DNA of 64,000 bases from Arsenophonus sp052174115. GTDB lineage: Bacteria > Pseudomonadota > Gammaproteobacteria > Enterobacterales > Enterobacteriaceae. The position numbers and the translations under genes were made by a program. Each line of letters starts with the position of its first letter. Within the stretch, counting starts at the first letter, position 1. The stretch lies in NCBI GenBank assembly GCA_052174115.1, contig JBQMRX010000001.1:806001-870000 (forward strand), read 5' to 3'. Below, one piece after another: positions 21,975 through 32,071 of the stretch. A model generated the notes under the pieces. The model was given only the letters and a program-made list of their open reading frames with translations, did no database searches and had not been told where the DNA came from.

Positions 21975-23300
21975 TTATTCATTTGTTCTCCATTTTATTT
22001 TCAATTTAAACTGTCCTTGAATATACCGTCCTGATTCTGTAATAAATAAGTTAACCGCCGTAATAAGATCATCATTATAATAAATTAAAGGCGTTCTCTT
22101 TCTTAACCAAGGTGCAACACCTAATTCTTGCCAAAGTTTTTTACTCTGTATACTATGTTGACGACCAATAATTTTAATATTTCCTTTTAATCCAAATCTA
22201 ATAGTAACTTTTTCATTTGGTAATGGAGCTCGAAAACCTTTTTCTTTGTATTCAATTGTTAATGTACCTAAATTATCTGGTAATTTAATTATCTCAGGAA
22301 ATTGCCAAACTAAACAAATTTTAGTAAGATCTTTAAATTTTGGCAATAACCAAAGATATTGTTTAAAACGTCGAATAACATTGTTATTAACTAACATAAA
22401 TTGTGGTTTTGCATCATGTCTTGCACAAATTACGTCTTTCCAAATATGTTTTAATTGAACACGAGAAGGCATTAAAATTTGATGTAAACTTAACCAACGT
22501 CGTAATATTGCATTACGTTTTACTTCAGAATATTTTTTTAAAGGATTAAACTGTAAAGCCCCATTTTTTGTTATTAATTGAGATAAATAATCTTTTAATA
22601 ATTCATTTAGTAAACTTTCTTGTTCTGCACATAAATCAGCGCTTCTTGTTACTGCTTTTAAAAAATGTGGCCATCGTTGATTTAAATGTGGTAATATTAT
22701 TAAACGTAAAAAATTACGATCATATTTTTGATCTTGATTACTATTATCTTCTATCCAAGATAGAGCTTTTTTTTGAGCATAAATAATTAGTTGTTTACGA
22801 CTAAAAATTAATAAAGGTCTAATTAAATATGTATAACCAAATGGAATAGAAATTGGCATTGAAGATAAACCTGCTGGACCACTACCACGTTTTAATGCTA
22901 ATAAAAAAGTTTCTGCTTGATCATCTAAATGTTGGGCAGTAACAATAATTTCTTTTGGTAATAATATTTCACGAAATACTTGATACCGTGCATCACGCGC
23001 TGTTGCCTCTATACCTTTTTTAGTTTTATTAATATGAACACACTGTGAATAAAATTCTACCTGAAAATATAAACAAATTTTTTGGCAATGAATAATCCAA
23101 TCACCAGATGTATCATTCAATCCATGATGAATATAAACTGCACGAATGTTAAGATTTGGCGTAGTTGTTTGACGTAATGTTACCAAAGCATGTAATAAAA
23201 CAGTTGAATCTAATCCACCACTGAACGCTACTAATATTTGATGCGCAGAGCCAATTGTTTTTATAATTTGTGTTAATAATATTGACTCATCAATATTCAT
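21975..23300 (-). CDS. tilS: tRNA(Ile)-lysidine synthetase
   Basis: Converts C34 of the CAU-anticodon tRNA-Ile to lysidine so that it reads AUA, a codon heavily used in an AT-rich genome. The 441 aa match the full-length gamma-proteobacterial form (432 in E. coli). The PP-loop SGGLDST is at 27-33, HHGL and AQHLDDQAET follow, and the C-terminal TilS domains (WLSLHQI substrate region; LGVAPWLRKRTPLIYYND) are complete. It ends the minus-strand block after accA, as in E. coli. Confidence 0.95.
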   Translation of the reverse strand: MNIDESILLTQIIKTIGSAHQILVAFSGGLDSTVLLHALVTLRQTTTPNLNIRAVYIHHGLNDTSGDWIIHCQKICLYFQVEFYSQCVHINKTKKGIEATARDARYQVFREILLPKEIIVTAQHLDDQAETFLLALKRGSGPAGLSSMPISIPFGYTYLIRPLLIFSRKQLIIYAQKKALSWIEDNSNQDQKYDRNFLRLIILPHLNQRWPHFLKAVTRSADLCAEQESLLNELLKDYLSQLITKNGALQFNPLKKYSEVKRNAILRRWLSLHQILMPSRVQLKHIWKDVICARHDAKPQFMLVNNNVIRRFKQYLWLLPKFKDLTKICLVWQFPEIIKLPDNLGTLTIEYKEKGFRAPLPNEKVTIRFGLKGNIKIIGRQHSIQSKKLWQELGVAPWLRKRTPLIYYNDDLITAVNLFITESGRYIQGQFKLKIKWRTNE

Positions 23301-23427
23301 AATTATTTTTATAACCTCTAAATTATAATTAATTATTTATTTTAAAATATAAAAAGATAAAATTTTAACTATAACCTTCTAATAAAACTCAATAATAAAA
23401 TATTTTTATTTATTTTTAATATAAAAA

Positions 23428-24387
23428 TTAACAGTAACCATATTTCATTAAACGTTGATAACGACGATTTTTTAACTCTTCTGAGTTTAAAAAATCAATA
23501 TCACTCAAATCATTTAAAATACGTTGCTTAAGGTTATATGAAATTTTTTCATAATTACGATGCGCTCCACCTAATGGTTCCTCAATAATATTATCAATTA
23601 ACTTAAGTGATTTTAAATAAGAGGCGGTAATACCCATTGCTTTAGCTGCTAATGGTGCTTTATTGGAACTTTTCCAAAGAATAGAAGCACAACCTTCAGG
23701 TGAAATAACAGAATAAGTGCTATATTCCAACATATTTACTTTATCACCAACACCAATAGCCAATGCACCACCAGAGCCTCCTTCACCAATTATTGTGCAA
23801 ATAATAGGAACAGAGAGTCTAGACATTTTACATAAATTACTAGCAATCGCTTCGGATTGTCCTCGTTCTTCTGCTCCAACACCAGGATATGCTCCAGGCG
23901 TATCAATAAAAGTAATAATTGGTAATTTAAAACGTTCAGAGATTTTCATTAATCGTAAGGCTTTACGATATCCTTCTGGTGCTGGCATTCCAAAATTTCG
24001 ACGAATTTTTTCTTTTATTTCACGTCCTTTTTGATGTCCAATAATCATTACAGGGCGTCCATTAAATCGAGCTAATCCTCCAACAATAGCTTTATCATCA
24101 GCAAAAATACGATCACCAGCTAGCTCTTGAAAATTCGTAAATATTCGTTGAATATAGTCTAAAGTATAAGGCCGCATTGGGTGACGAGCTAATTGTGCTA
24201 TTTGCCATGCGTCTAAATTAGAAAAAATTTTACGTGTTAATTCTAGACTCTTTTCTCGAAGTCTAGCAATCTCTTCATCTATATCAATATTTAACTTTAT
24301 ATCCTGACGATTTATTGCTGTTAATGAATTTATTTTTTCTTCTAATTCTGCAATAGGTCGTTCAAAATTTAAAAAATTAAAACTCAT
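23428..24387 (-). CDS. accA: Acetyl-CoA carboxylase carboxyltransferase subunit alpha
   Basis: With AccD it transfers CO2 from carboxybiotin to acetyl-CoA, giving malonyl-CoA, the first step of fatty acid synthesis. The 319 aa equal E. coli exactly. The sequence has the crotonase-like core: GDRIFADDKAIVGGLAR, IIGHQKGR, the FIDTPGAYPGVGAEERGQ block, IGEGGSGGALAIGVGD. It is 11 bp from dnaE and presumably co-transcribed, as in E. coli. Confidence 0.97.
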   Translation of the reverse strand: MSFNFLNFERPIAELEEKINSLTAINRQDIKLNIDIDEEIARLREKSLELTRKIFSNLDAWQIAQLARHPMRPYTLDYIQRIFTNFQELAGDRIFADDKAIVGGLARFNGRPVMIIGHQKGREIKEKIRRNFGMPAPEGYRKALRLMKISERFKLPIITFIDTPGAYPGVGAEERGQSEAIASNLCKMSRLSVPIICTIIGEGGSGGALAIGVGDKVNMLEYSTYSVISPEGCASILWKSSNKAPLAAKAMGITASYLKSLKLIDNIIEEPLGGAHRNYEKISYNLKQRILNDLSDIDFLNSEELKNRRYQRLMKYGYC

Positions 24388-24398
24388 AATATTCCTAT

Positions 24399-27300
24399 TT
24401 ATTTAAATTCTAATTTTACCTGTTGATTACCTAACAAAGTCCGCAGTTCAATCAGAAGATTGTCTGTTGGAGTGACTCGCCAAGTAACGTCTAATTTTAA
24501 TTTATCACGAATATTTTTTTTCTGATAATAAAAATGAACAGGTATTGTTCCAGAACAATAAGATTCTAATATGCTATAAATATTTTTTAAAACTAAACTA
24601 TTCATTTGTTTATCTTTTAATAAAATAGCAATATATTTTGCATGTTTTTCGCGAGCTTCATTAAGACTCATTAATTCATAAACAAACATTTTATTACTAC
24701 CATTAAAGTTATCAAAGTTAACTTGACCTTTAGCAATTAATATTTTATCTTTTTTTAGTAAATGCCGATACTTTTTTAAAGTATCGGCAAATAATATTAT
24801 ATTTAAGCGTCCAGAACGATCATCTAAAGTACATATTCCTATTTTATTTCCACGTTTAGTTGTTATTATTTTTACTCCAAGCGCTAAACCAACTACTGTT
24901 AACATTTGCCCTAATTGGGTTGGATTTACATTCTTTAATATCAATCCATTAGTATAATATTTAATTTCAGATAAATAAGTTGTAATAGGATGACCAGTTA
25001 AATAAAGACCTAATGTTTCGCGTTCGCCTTCCAATATAAGATGTTCTGGCCATTCAAGTATATTAGCATAAGATTTTTCAATTTCTTTAGGCTCTGTTGT
25101 TAACACACCAAACATATCAATTTGTCCAACAGCTTCTGCTTTAGCATATTGATCTGCCATTTTTAAAGCATCTTTTAATGAAGATACTAATGCTGCGCGG
25201 TGTGGACCTAAATGATCAAAAGAACCAGAAATGATTAATTTTTCTATTATTCGATGATTAAGTTTTTTAATATCAACTCGTAAACAAAAATCAAAAATTT
25301 CTTTAAAATAACCACTTTTTTGTCGAGATTTAATAATAGTTTCTATTGAACTTTTACCAACTCCTTTAATTGCACCAATACCATAAACAATTTCACCTTT
25401 TTCATTGACATGAAAATGATATAATCCCTGATTGATATCAGGTGGTAATACTTTTAACCCCATACGCCAACATTCATCAACTAAACTAACCATTTTATCG
25501 GTATTATCCATATCTGCTGTCATAACTGATGCCATAAATTCAGCTGGATAGTGTGCTTTTAGCCAAAGTGTTTGATAAGAAATTAATGCATAAGCGGCAG
25601 AATGTGATTTATTAAATCCATAACTAGCAAATTTTTCAACAAAATTAAAGATTTTTATACTTAAACTAGAATTAATACCATTTTTAATTGCCCCTGCTTC
25701 AAAAATTGAACGTTGTTTTATCATTTCTTCATGTTTTTTTTTACTCATTGCGCGTCTGAGTACGTCTGCCTCACCAAGTGTATAACCAGCTAAAACTTGA
25801 GCAATCTGCATAACTTGTTCTTGATAAAGTATTATCCCATACGTAGATTTTAAAATAGGTTGTAATGATTCATGTTGCCATTCAACATCAGGATAAGAAA
25901 TAACCTCGCGCCCATGCTTACGATTAATAAAATTATCTACCATTCCTGACTGTAATGGGCCTGGACGAAAAAGTGCAACTAAAGCAATCATATCTTCAAA
26001 ACAATCAGGACGTAACCGCTTAATTAAATCTTTCATACCAAAAGATTCTAATTGAAATACTGCTGTTGTTTCTGCTTGTTGTAATAGTTTAAAACATTTT
26101 TTATCATTAAGAAAAATTCTCGTAATATTTATTGGTATTAAATTTTTTTTTATTCGACGTTTATTAATCATATTTAATGCCCAACTAATAATCGTTAATG
26201 TTTTAAGACCAAGAAAATCAAATTTTACTAAACCAGCACGTTCAACATCATTTTTATCAAATTGAGTAAGTGGATTCTGACCTTCAGGATCACAATAAAG
26301 TGGCGCAAAATCTGTTATTTTAGTCGGAACAATTACTACTCCACCAGCATGTTTACCAGCATTACGTGTTACACCTTCAAGTTTACGTGCCATATCTACC
26401 AATGCTTTAACTTCCTCATCATTATCATAAATTATTTGTAGTTGTGGTTCTAAAAAAAATGCTTTTTCAAGAGTCATACCAGTATCTTGTGGAACTAATT
26501 TAGATATACGATCAACAAATCCATATGGATGACCAAGTACACGACCAACATCTCGAATAACTGCTTTTGCTGCCATTGTACCAAAAGTAATAATCTGTGA
26601 AACAGCTTCACGACCATAGATTTTTGTAACATGTTCAATAACTTTATCACGTTTTTCCATACAAAAATCGACATCAATATCAGGCATTGATACACGATCA
26701 GGATTAAGAAAACGCTCAAATAATAGATCAAATTCAATTGGATCTAAATCAGTAATTTTTAATGCATAAGCTACTAATGAACCAGCACCTGAACCACGTC
26801 CAGGTCCAACTGGAATAGCATTATCTTTTGACCACTGAATAAATTCCATTACGATTAAAAAATATCCAGGAAATCCCATTTGATTAATTACTTGTAACTC
26901 ACTATCTAAACGTTTATCATATTTAATTCGTTGATTAGCTCTATCTTTTTTATTTGGATAAAGAAATCGTAAACGTTCTTCTAATCCAGATTTAGAACAT
27001 TTAATAAGAAAATCTTCTGTTGGCATATCACCAGTTGGAAACTGTGGTAAAAAATATTCACCTAAACGCATTATTACATTACATCTCTTAGCAATTTCAA
27101 CACTATTTTCAAGTGCTTCAGGAATGTCAGCGAATAATTCAACCATTTCTTGTTCACTTCGTAAATATTGTTGAGGAGTATAATATTTAGATCTTTTTGG
27201 ATCAGTAAGTTTAAAACCATCGTGAATCGCTACTCGTATTTCATGAGCAAAAAAATCATCACTATTAATAAAACGAACATTATTTGTAGCAACAACAGGT

Positions 27301-27887
27301 ATATGTTTTTTTGTTGCTAATTGAATTGCTGCTTTTAAATAGTTTTCTTCATTATACAGATTGCAACCAATTCTAATGAATTCTAAATAATAATTATTAT
27401 GGAAATGAGTTTGATAAAAATTTAAACATTGTTCTACTAGTTGATAATTACCACGTAATAAAAATTTACCAACATCTCCCATGCATCCACCAGATAGTAA
27501 TAATAATCCCTCTTTATGAGTTACTAACCATTCTTGTTTGATTGTTGGTCCTATTGTTGTATATCCTTTTTTATATGCTGCTGAAATAAGTAATATAAGA
27601 TTATGATAACCTTTATTATTTTTTGCTAATATTGTTAAGTGAGCCACTTCATTACAAAGTAATTCACTTTCTAGATAAAAATCTGAACCAATAATTGGTT
27701 TAATACCTGCTGCATGAGAAGCGTTATAAAATTTTATTAAACCATAAAGATTAGTAAAATCAGTTATCGCCAATGCTGGCATTCCTAATTCTGCAACTTT
27801 ATTAACAAGTGAGTTAATTTTTGCTAATCCATCTATAATGGAATAATCACTATGTATACGTAAATGTATAAAACGTGGATCAGACAT
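24399..27887 (-). CDS. dnaE: DNA polymerase III subunit alpha
   Basis: Catalytic subunit of the replicative polymerase. At 1162 aa it is complete (1160 in E. coli). Domains in order: N-terminal PHP domain (RIHSDYSIIDGL), polymerase core with the catalytic aspartates in MPDIDVDF (near residue 400) and KFDFLGL (near 555), GRGSGAGSLVAYAL, the thumb/fingers, the beta-clamp-binding motif region near 920 (QIDMFGVL), the OB fold (GICTLDDRSGRLNI) and the C-terminal tau-binding part. Nothing important is lost. rnhB, normally just upstream, has been deleted or has decayed. Confidence 0.98.
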   Translation of the reverse strand: MSDPRFIHLRIHSDYSIIDGLAKINSLVNKVAELGMPALAITDFTNLYGLIKFYNASHAAGIKPIIGSDFYLESELLCNEVAHLTILAKNNKGYHNLILLISAAYKKGYTTIGPTIKQEWLVTHKEGLLLLSGGCMGDVGKFLLRGNYQLVEQCLNFYQTHFHNNYYLEFIRIGCNLYNEENYLKAAIQLATKKHIPVVATNNVRFINSDDFFAHEIRVAIHDGFKLTDPKRSKYYTPQQYLRSEQEMVELFADIPEALENSVEIAKRCNVIMRLGEYFLPQFPTGDMPTEDFLIKCSKSGLEERLRFLYPNKKDRANQRIKYDKRLDSELQVINQMGFPGYFLIVMEFIQWSKDNAIPVGPGRGSGAGSLVAYALKITDLDPIEFDLLFERFLNPDRVSMPDIDVDFCMEKRDKVIEHVTKIYGREAVSQIITFGTMAAKAVIRDVGRVLGHPYGFVDRISKLVPQDTGMTLEKAFFLEPQLQIIYDNDEEVKALVDMARKLEGVTRNAGKHAGGVVIVPTKITDFAPLYCDPEGQNPLTQFDKNDVERAGLVKFDFLGLKTLTIISWALNMINKRRIKKNLIPINITRIFLNDKKCFKLLQQAETTAVFQLESFGMKDLIKRLRPDCFEDMIALVALFRPGPLQSGMVDNFINRKHGREVISYPDVEWQHESLQPILKSTYGIILYQEQVMQIAQVLAGYTLGEADVLRRAMSKKKHEEMIKQRSIFEAGAIKNGINSSLSIKIFNFVEKFASYGFNKSHSAAYALISYQTLWLKAHYPAEFMASVMTADMDNTDKMVSLVDECWRMGLKVLPPDINQGLYHFHVNEKGEIVYGIGAIKGVGKSSIETIIKSRQKSGYFKEIFDFCLRVDIKKLNHRIIEKLIISGSFDHLGPHRAALVSSLKDALKMADQYAKAEAVGQIDMFGVLTTEPKEIEKSYANILEWPEHLILEGERETLGLYLTGHPITTYLSEIKYYTNGLILKNVNPTQLGQMLTVVGLALGVKIITTKRGNKIGICTLDDRSGRLNIILFADTLKKYRHLLKKDKILIAKGQVNFDNFNGSNKMFVYELMSLNEAREKHAKYIAILLKDKQMNSLVLKNIYSILESYCSGTIPVHFYYQKKNIRDKLKLDVTWRVTPTDNLLIELRTLLGNQQVKLEFK

Positions 27888-28442
27888 TTTAATTATACTC
27901 TTTTAAACTTAATATTTATGAATAAGCAAAAATTTTTGCAATATTTTTTTAATTTTACTAAATATTTTTAAATAAAAATGTCAAACAATATTTTATATAT
28001 ATAAAATAATATTCTAAATAAAATATTTAATTTTTGTATTTTATTATCTTTAAATATTTTACTGATATTAATGATATGTTATATTTTATTAAATTATTAA
28101 TAATAATTTAATAAAATATATAAAAAAATAAAATTTTTATTTTTATTTTATTTATTAAATAATATCATAAATAGCTATATAAATTTATTACTATATACTT
28201 TACATATAATTAAAAAGTTATTTTAATATATTATTTTTTATTTTTTAGTTCTGATGGAGTAATGCTTCAATATATTATCTTGTTTAAAATTTCAATAAAA
28301 CTTATTATGTCGATTTTCTATTATTTTTCTTAAATCTATTAATTTTATTAATAATTATTATTAATCTAAAATTACGAAAAGTATAATTATTACTTTAATT
28401 AAAGATTTTCAATTAATTTTATAATTAAAAATAAATTTAATT
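27888..28442. other. Gap where rnhB is expected
   Basis: In E. coli rnhB lies between lpxB and dnaE. No ribonuclease HII motif can be read in any frame here. A slightly G/C-richer patch near 28245-28325 could be a remnant but cannot be aligned by eye. The dnaE start signals lie at the left end. Confidence 0.5.
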
Positions 28443-29636
28443 TTATTTAGTTCTAAAATTAAATTTGTTTTTAATTACCTCTAAAACAGCCTTCGCTGCT
28501 TGTTCATCAGCATGACAACGAAGACTTTTATGAAATTTTAAAAAATTTTTTTTTAATAACTTAACTTTTTTTTTATTTTCTAATAAATATTTAAGTGAAA
28601 AAGCCAATTGTTCAGGTTGACATTTTTTTTGAATAAATTCTTTAACTAATTCTTTTCCTGCTAATAAATTAGGTAATGAAATAAAAGAAATTTTAACTAA
28701 ATATTTAACTAACCAATAAGTCATTGATTTCATTCGATACCCAATTACCATTGGACATTTTACTAACATACATTCTAATGCAGCTGTTCCAGAAGCTAAT
28801 AAAGTTATATCAGATGCCATCATCGCTAACTGTGCTTGTCCATCTAAAATTTTTAATGTTAAATCTGGACAAACTTTTTTATAAATTTTTTCAAAGTATT
28901 GTCGATATTCTTTTTTTACAATAGGAACTAAAATTTGTAAATTAGGAAAATCTTTTGATAAAATTTTAGCGGCGCGTAAAAAATCTGCACTTAACATTTT
29001 GATTTCAATGTAACGGCTACCAGGTAAGATAGTTAAACATTTAACATCATGAATTATATTTAATTTTAGTCTAGCAGCATATTTATCAGGTTTTAAAGAT
29101 ATGATATCAGCCATTCTATGGCCGATAAAACGACAAGGAACATTATATGGATCATAAAATTTTTTTTCAAAAGGTAACAAAGAAAGAACTAAATCTGTCG
29201 CTTCTTTTATCTTGAAAACACGATCTTGTCTCCATGCCCAAATAGAAGGACTTACGTAGTGAATAGTTTTTATTCCTTTTTTTTTTAATTTTTTTTCAAG
29301 AGTTATATTAAAATCAGGAGAATCTATTCCAACGAATACATCAGGTTGTAATTTAATAAAACGTTTAGTTAGATCAATTCGAATTTGTAATAAACGAGGT
29401 AATCGCCATAAAACTTCAATAATTCCCATAACAGAAAGTTCTTCCATTTCATACCATGCTTCACATTTTTCAGCTTGCATTAATGGACCTGCAACACCAA
29501 TAAAACATGCATTAGGTATTTGTTGTTTTATAGCACGAATAAGCCCTGTACCAAGCATATCACCTGATCTTTCTCCTGCAACAAGACCAATAGTTAAAGG
29601 TCGTTGTTGAATTGAAATTTGATGATTATTTATCAA
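28443..29636 (-). CDS. lpxB: Lipid-A-disaccharide synthase
   Basis: Joins UDP-2,3-diacylglucosamine and lipid X to form the lipid A disaccharide at the inner membrane. The 397 aa exceed E. coli's 382 by a Lys-rich C-terminal end. Conserved blocks: LVAGERSGDMLG (about 19-30), FVGIDSPDFN, HYVSPSIWAWRQ, LPGSRYIEI, LASGTAALECML. The start codon is TTG: GGAG lies six bases before it, and the next ATG would cut into the conserved start. It follows lpxA by 25 bp and belongs to the lpxD-fabZ-lpxA-lpxB cluster. Confidence 0.96.
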   Translation of the reverse strand: MINNHQISIQQRPLTIGLVAGERSGDMLGTGLIRAIKQQIPNACFIGVAGPLMQAEKCEAWYEMEELSVMGIIEVLWRLPRLLQIRIDLTKRFIKLQPDVFVGIDSPDFNITLEKKLKKKGIKTIHYVSPSIWAWRQDRVFKIKEATDLVLSLLPFEKKFYDPYNVPCRFIGHRMADIISLKPDKYAARLKLNIIHDVKCLTILPGSRYIEIKMLSADFLRAAKILSKDFPNLQILVPIVKKEYRQYFEKIYKKVCPDLTLKILDGQAQLAMMASDITLLASGTAALECMLVKCPMVIGYRMKSMTYWLVKYLVKISFISLPNLLAGKELVKEFIQKKCQPEQLAFSLKYLLENKKKVKLLKKNFLKFHKSLRCHADEQAAKAVLEVIKNKFNFRTK

Positions 29637-29661
29637 AATTTTCTCCTAATCAGATTATTTT

Positions 29662-30459
29662 TTAACGAATAATTCCACGGTTAGATTGTGCTGAATTTTC
29701 TAAAAAATCACTAAGTATTTTTATTTGTTGATCATTTTTTCCTAACATCATTATTTCTTGTCTAGCTTCATCTAACGTTTTACCACAACGATAAAGAATT
29801 TTATATGCATATTTAATTATATGTAGTGATTCCTTACTAAATCTATGACGTTTTAATCCTTCTATATTTACTCCATAAGGCGTTGCATGATTTCCTTGTG
29901 CAATCAGATAAGGTGGAATATCTTGTGTAACACCTGAACATCCGCCAATCATAACATAAGATCCAATTTGACAAAATTGATGTATAGCAGTCATACCTCC
30001 AATAATAACATAATTATCTAGTATAACATGTCCACCAAGAGTGCCATTATTAGCAATTATACAATAATTTCCTAATAAACAATCATGAGCGATATGAGTA
30101 TTTACCATAAATAAATTATTATTACCTATTTTTGTTAAACTTCCTCCTTGTAAAGTGCCACGATGAATAGTGCAATTTTCTCTAATACAATTATAATCAC
30201 CAATCTCAACTCGAGTTGGTTCCCCTTGATATTTAAGATCTTGATTAATTTCACCTATAGTGACAAATTGAAATATCTGATTATTAGAACCAATCTTAGT
30301 CTTCCCATTAATAATTACATGAAGTTTTAGCGTTGTATATGAACCGATTTCAACTTGAGAACCAATATAACAAAATGGGCCTATACGGACATTAGCACCG
30401 ATAATTGCTCCTTCTTCTATTATTGCAGATGGATGAATAATCGCTGTTTCATTAATCAT
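29662..30459 (-). CDS. lpxA: UDP-N-acetylglucosamine acyltransferase
   Basis: First lipid A enzyme: puts the 3-hydroxyacyl chain on UDP-GlcNAc using acyl-ACP. A left-handed beta helix built of hexapeptide repeats. From MINETAIIHP it aligns with E. coli LpxA (262 aa) without gaps, placing the catalytic histidine of HIAHDC at residue 125. I chose this start from that alignment. A second ATG three codons upstream (at 30468) has better spacing to GAGG and could be the real one, adding MGD. fabZ ends 22 bp upstream. Confidence 0.93.
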   Translation of the reverse strand: MINETAIIHPSAIIEEGAIIGANVRIGPFCYIGSQVEIGSYTTLKLHVIINGKTKIGSNNQIFQFVTIGEINQDLKYQGEPTRVEIGDYNCIRENCTIHRGTLQGGSLTKIGNNNLFMVNTHIAHDCLLGNYCIIANNGTLGGHVILDNYVIIGGMTAIHQFCQIGSYVMIGGCSGVTQDIPPYLIAQGNHATPYGVNIEGLKRHRFSKESLHIIKYAYKILYRCGKTLDEARQEIMMLGKNDQQIKILSDFLENSAQSNRGIIR

Positions 30460-30481
30460 ATCTCCCATTATTTTATACCTC

Positions 30482-30925
30482 TTAGCTACGAGCACACATC
30501 ATTGTTGCTTCACAAACAATTTTTTTATTAACTTTTGCAATACCTTTAAACCGTGTTAATCCACGTTTAGTTTTAACAAACGTTACTTCAAAAATCATCT
30601 GATCACCAGGTTGTACTGGATGTTTAAATCTTGCTTCGTCAATACCAGCAAAATAATAAAGTTCACCAGGCTCTAATTTTCCAACACTTTTGAAAGCTAA
30701 AATACCAGCAGCTTGTGCCATAGCTTCAAGAATTAATACGCCTGGAAATATTGGTTTACTAGGAAAGTGCCCTTGAAAGAAGGGTTCATTGAAAGATACA
30801 TTTTTTATTGCTAATAAAAATTTACCTTTTTCAAAATCCAATACACGATCAATTAATAAAAAAGGATAGCGATGGGGTAACAAATCTAAAATTTCTTCTA
30901 TATCCAGAGTATGTTTATCACTCAT
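30482..30925 (-). CDS. fabZ: 3-hydroxyacyl-ACP dehydratase FabZ
   Basis: Dehydrates 3-hydroxyacyl-ACP in fatty acid elongation. A hot-dog-fold protein of 147 aa (151 in E. coli). Catalytic His53 is in GHFPSKPIFPG and Glu67 in ILEAMAQ. It sits between lpxD and lpxA as in all Enterobacterales, which links fatty acid and lipid A synthesis: LpxA and LpxD use the same 3-hydroxyacyl-ACP. A GC-rich hairpin lies in front of it. Confidence 0.97.
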   Translation of the reverse strand: MSDKHTLDIEEILDLLPHRYPFLLIDRVLDFEKGKFLLAIKNVSFNEPFFQGHFPSKPIFPGVLILEAMAQAAGILAFKSVGKLEPGELYYFAGIDEARFKHPVQPGDQMIFEVTFVKTKRGLTRFKGIAKVNKKIVCEATMMCARS

Positions 30926-30971
30926 AGAAAAGACTCTTCTTATTTAAATTTAAAAAAATATATATGAATAA

Positions 30972-31015
30972 TACGGCCTGCTTTAACCTTAAATAAGATT
31001 ACTTAGCAGGCCGTA
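30972..31015 (-). terminator. GC-rich hairpin between lpxD and fabZ
   Basis: TACGGCCTGCT (30972-30982) pairs with AGCAGGCCGTA (31005-31015). On the minus strand a T-rich stretch follows after a few bases. It is one of the few GC-rich intergenic elements in the window. It may be a terminator or attenuator that separates skp-lpxD from fabZ-lpxA-lpxB, or an RNA-stabilising stem. Confidence 0.55.
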
Positions 31016-31039
31016 ATTAATTAATTTATACAATTGTAT

Positions 31040-32068
31040 TTAGTTATTTTTACTAAATACTTTACGTTCTAGTACTTTTAATCGCTTAGCTATTTCATTA
31101 ATATTCATAACTAAAGCGGCTGTTTTTCGCCAAATTTTATTTTGTTGTAATGGAATACCAGAAGAATATATTCCTGGCTCATTAATTGGGCGCATTACCA
31201 TACTCATTCCTGTTACAGTAACTTTATCACAAATTTTCATATGTCCATTAATTACGCTAGCACCGCCAATCATACAGTATTGACCAATTTTTAAACTACC
31301 AGCCATAATAACACCACCAGCAATAGCTGTATGATCACCAATAATAACATTATGGGCAATCTGGCATTGGTTATCAATAATAACTCCATTACCAATAATT
31401 GTATTATCTAATGCACCGCGATCAATTGTAGTACAAGCACCAATTTCAACATTATTACCAATAATAACTGTACCTAATTGAGGTATTTTTACCCACTGAC
31501 CTTCTTCATTTGCATAACCAAAACCATCTGAACCAATAACTGTTCCAGATTGAATTAAACATTTTTTACCTATTTTAACATTATGATAAATAGAAACATT
31601 TGCCCATATACGCGTAGATTTACCGATATTAACATTTTTGCCAATAAAACAACCAGCGCCTATAATAACCTGATTACCTAATGTTACACCTGATTCAATA
31701 ACAGTATTTGGACCAATAGCAACATTTTCACCAAAGTGAACAATTTTTGAAATAATAGCAGATGGATGAATATTTTCTGCAGGTTTAGGTGTTGTATCCA
31801 AAATTTGAGCTAATTTAGCATAAGCAAGATAAGGATCTTTAACTATTAATGCTGCTGTTTTTTTATCTATCAGATTTTTTTGTTTTAATATAATAGCATC
31901 AGCTTTACATTTTGCTAATTCTATTAAACAACAACTATCTGATAAAAAAGTAATATGTCCCTTTTTTGCTAAATGTATAGGTGCGATATTAGTGATAATA
32001 ATATCACCATCACCATGTAATTCAGCAGTAAGTTTCTTAGCCAAATCAGCTAATCGAATAGAAATCAT
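31040..32068 (-). CDS. lpxD: UDP-3-O-acylglucosamine N-acyltransferase
   Basis: Third lipid A step: N-acylation of UDP-3-O-acylglucosamine from acyl-ACP. The 342 aa match E. coli (341). An N-terminal uridine-binding domain (to about 100) is followed by hexapeptide repeats forming the beta helix. The active-site histidine lies in QIAHNVIIGDH near residue 240. The C-terminal helix for ACP binding (KTAALVMNINEIAKRLKVLERK) is complete. skp ends three bases upstream of its start, so the two are surely co-transcribed. Confidence 0.97.
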   Translation of the reverse strand: MISIRLADLAKKLTAELHGDGDIIITNIAPIHLAKKGHITFLSDSCCLIELAKCKADAIILKQKNLIDKKTAALIVKDPYLAYAKLAQILDTTPKPAENIHPSAIISKIVHFGENVAIGPNTVIESGVTLGNQVIIGAGCFIGKNVNIGKSTRIWANVSIYHNVKIGKKCLIQSGTVIGSDGFGYANEEGQWVKIPQLGTVIIGNNVEIGACTTIDRGALDNTIIGNGVIIDNQCQIAHNVIIGDHTAIAGGVIMAGSLKIGQYCMIGGASVINGHMKICDKVTVTGMSMVMRPINEPGIYSSGIPLQQNKIWRKTAALVMNINEIAKRLKVLERKVFSKNN

Positions 32069-32071
32069 CTA

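Noticed and set aside
23717..24034. 105-codon open frame opposite accA
   Set aside because: Antisense shadow of a highly conserved gene; no family similarity and no ribosome site.
26495..26737. 80-codon open frame inside dnaE, same strand
   Set aside because: Alternative frame within the conserved catalytic region of dnaE.
28245..28325. Slightly G/C-richer patch as an rnhB fragment
   Set aside because: Reading all frames gave no stretch that resembles ribonuclease HII motifs.
30460..30495. Twelve extra residues on LpxA
   Set aside because: The extension runs into the end of fabZ and has no counterpart in LpxA; only the three-residue extension from 30468 is plausible.
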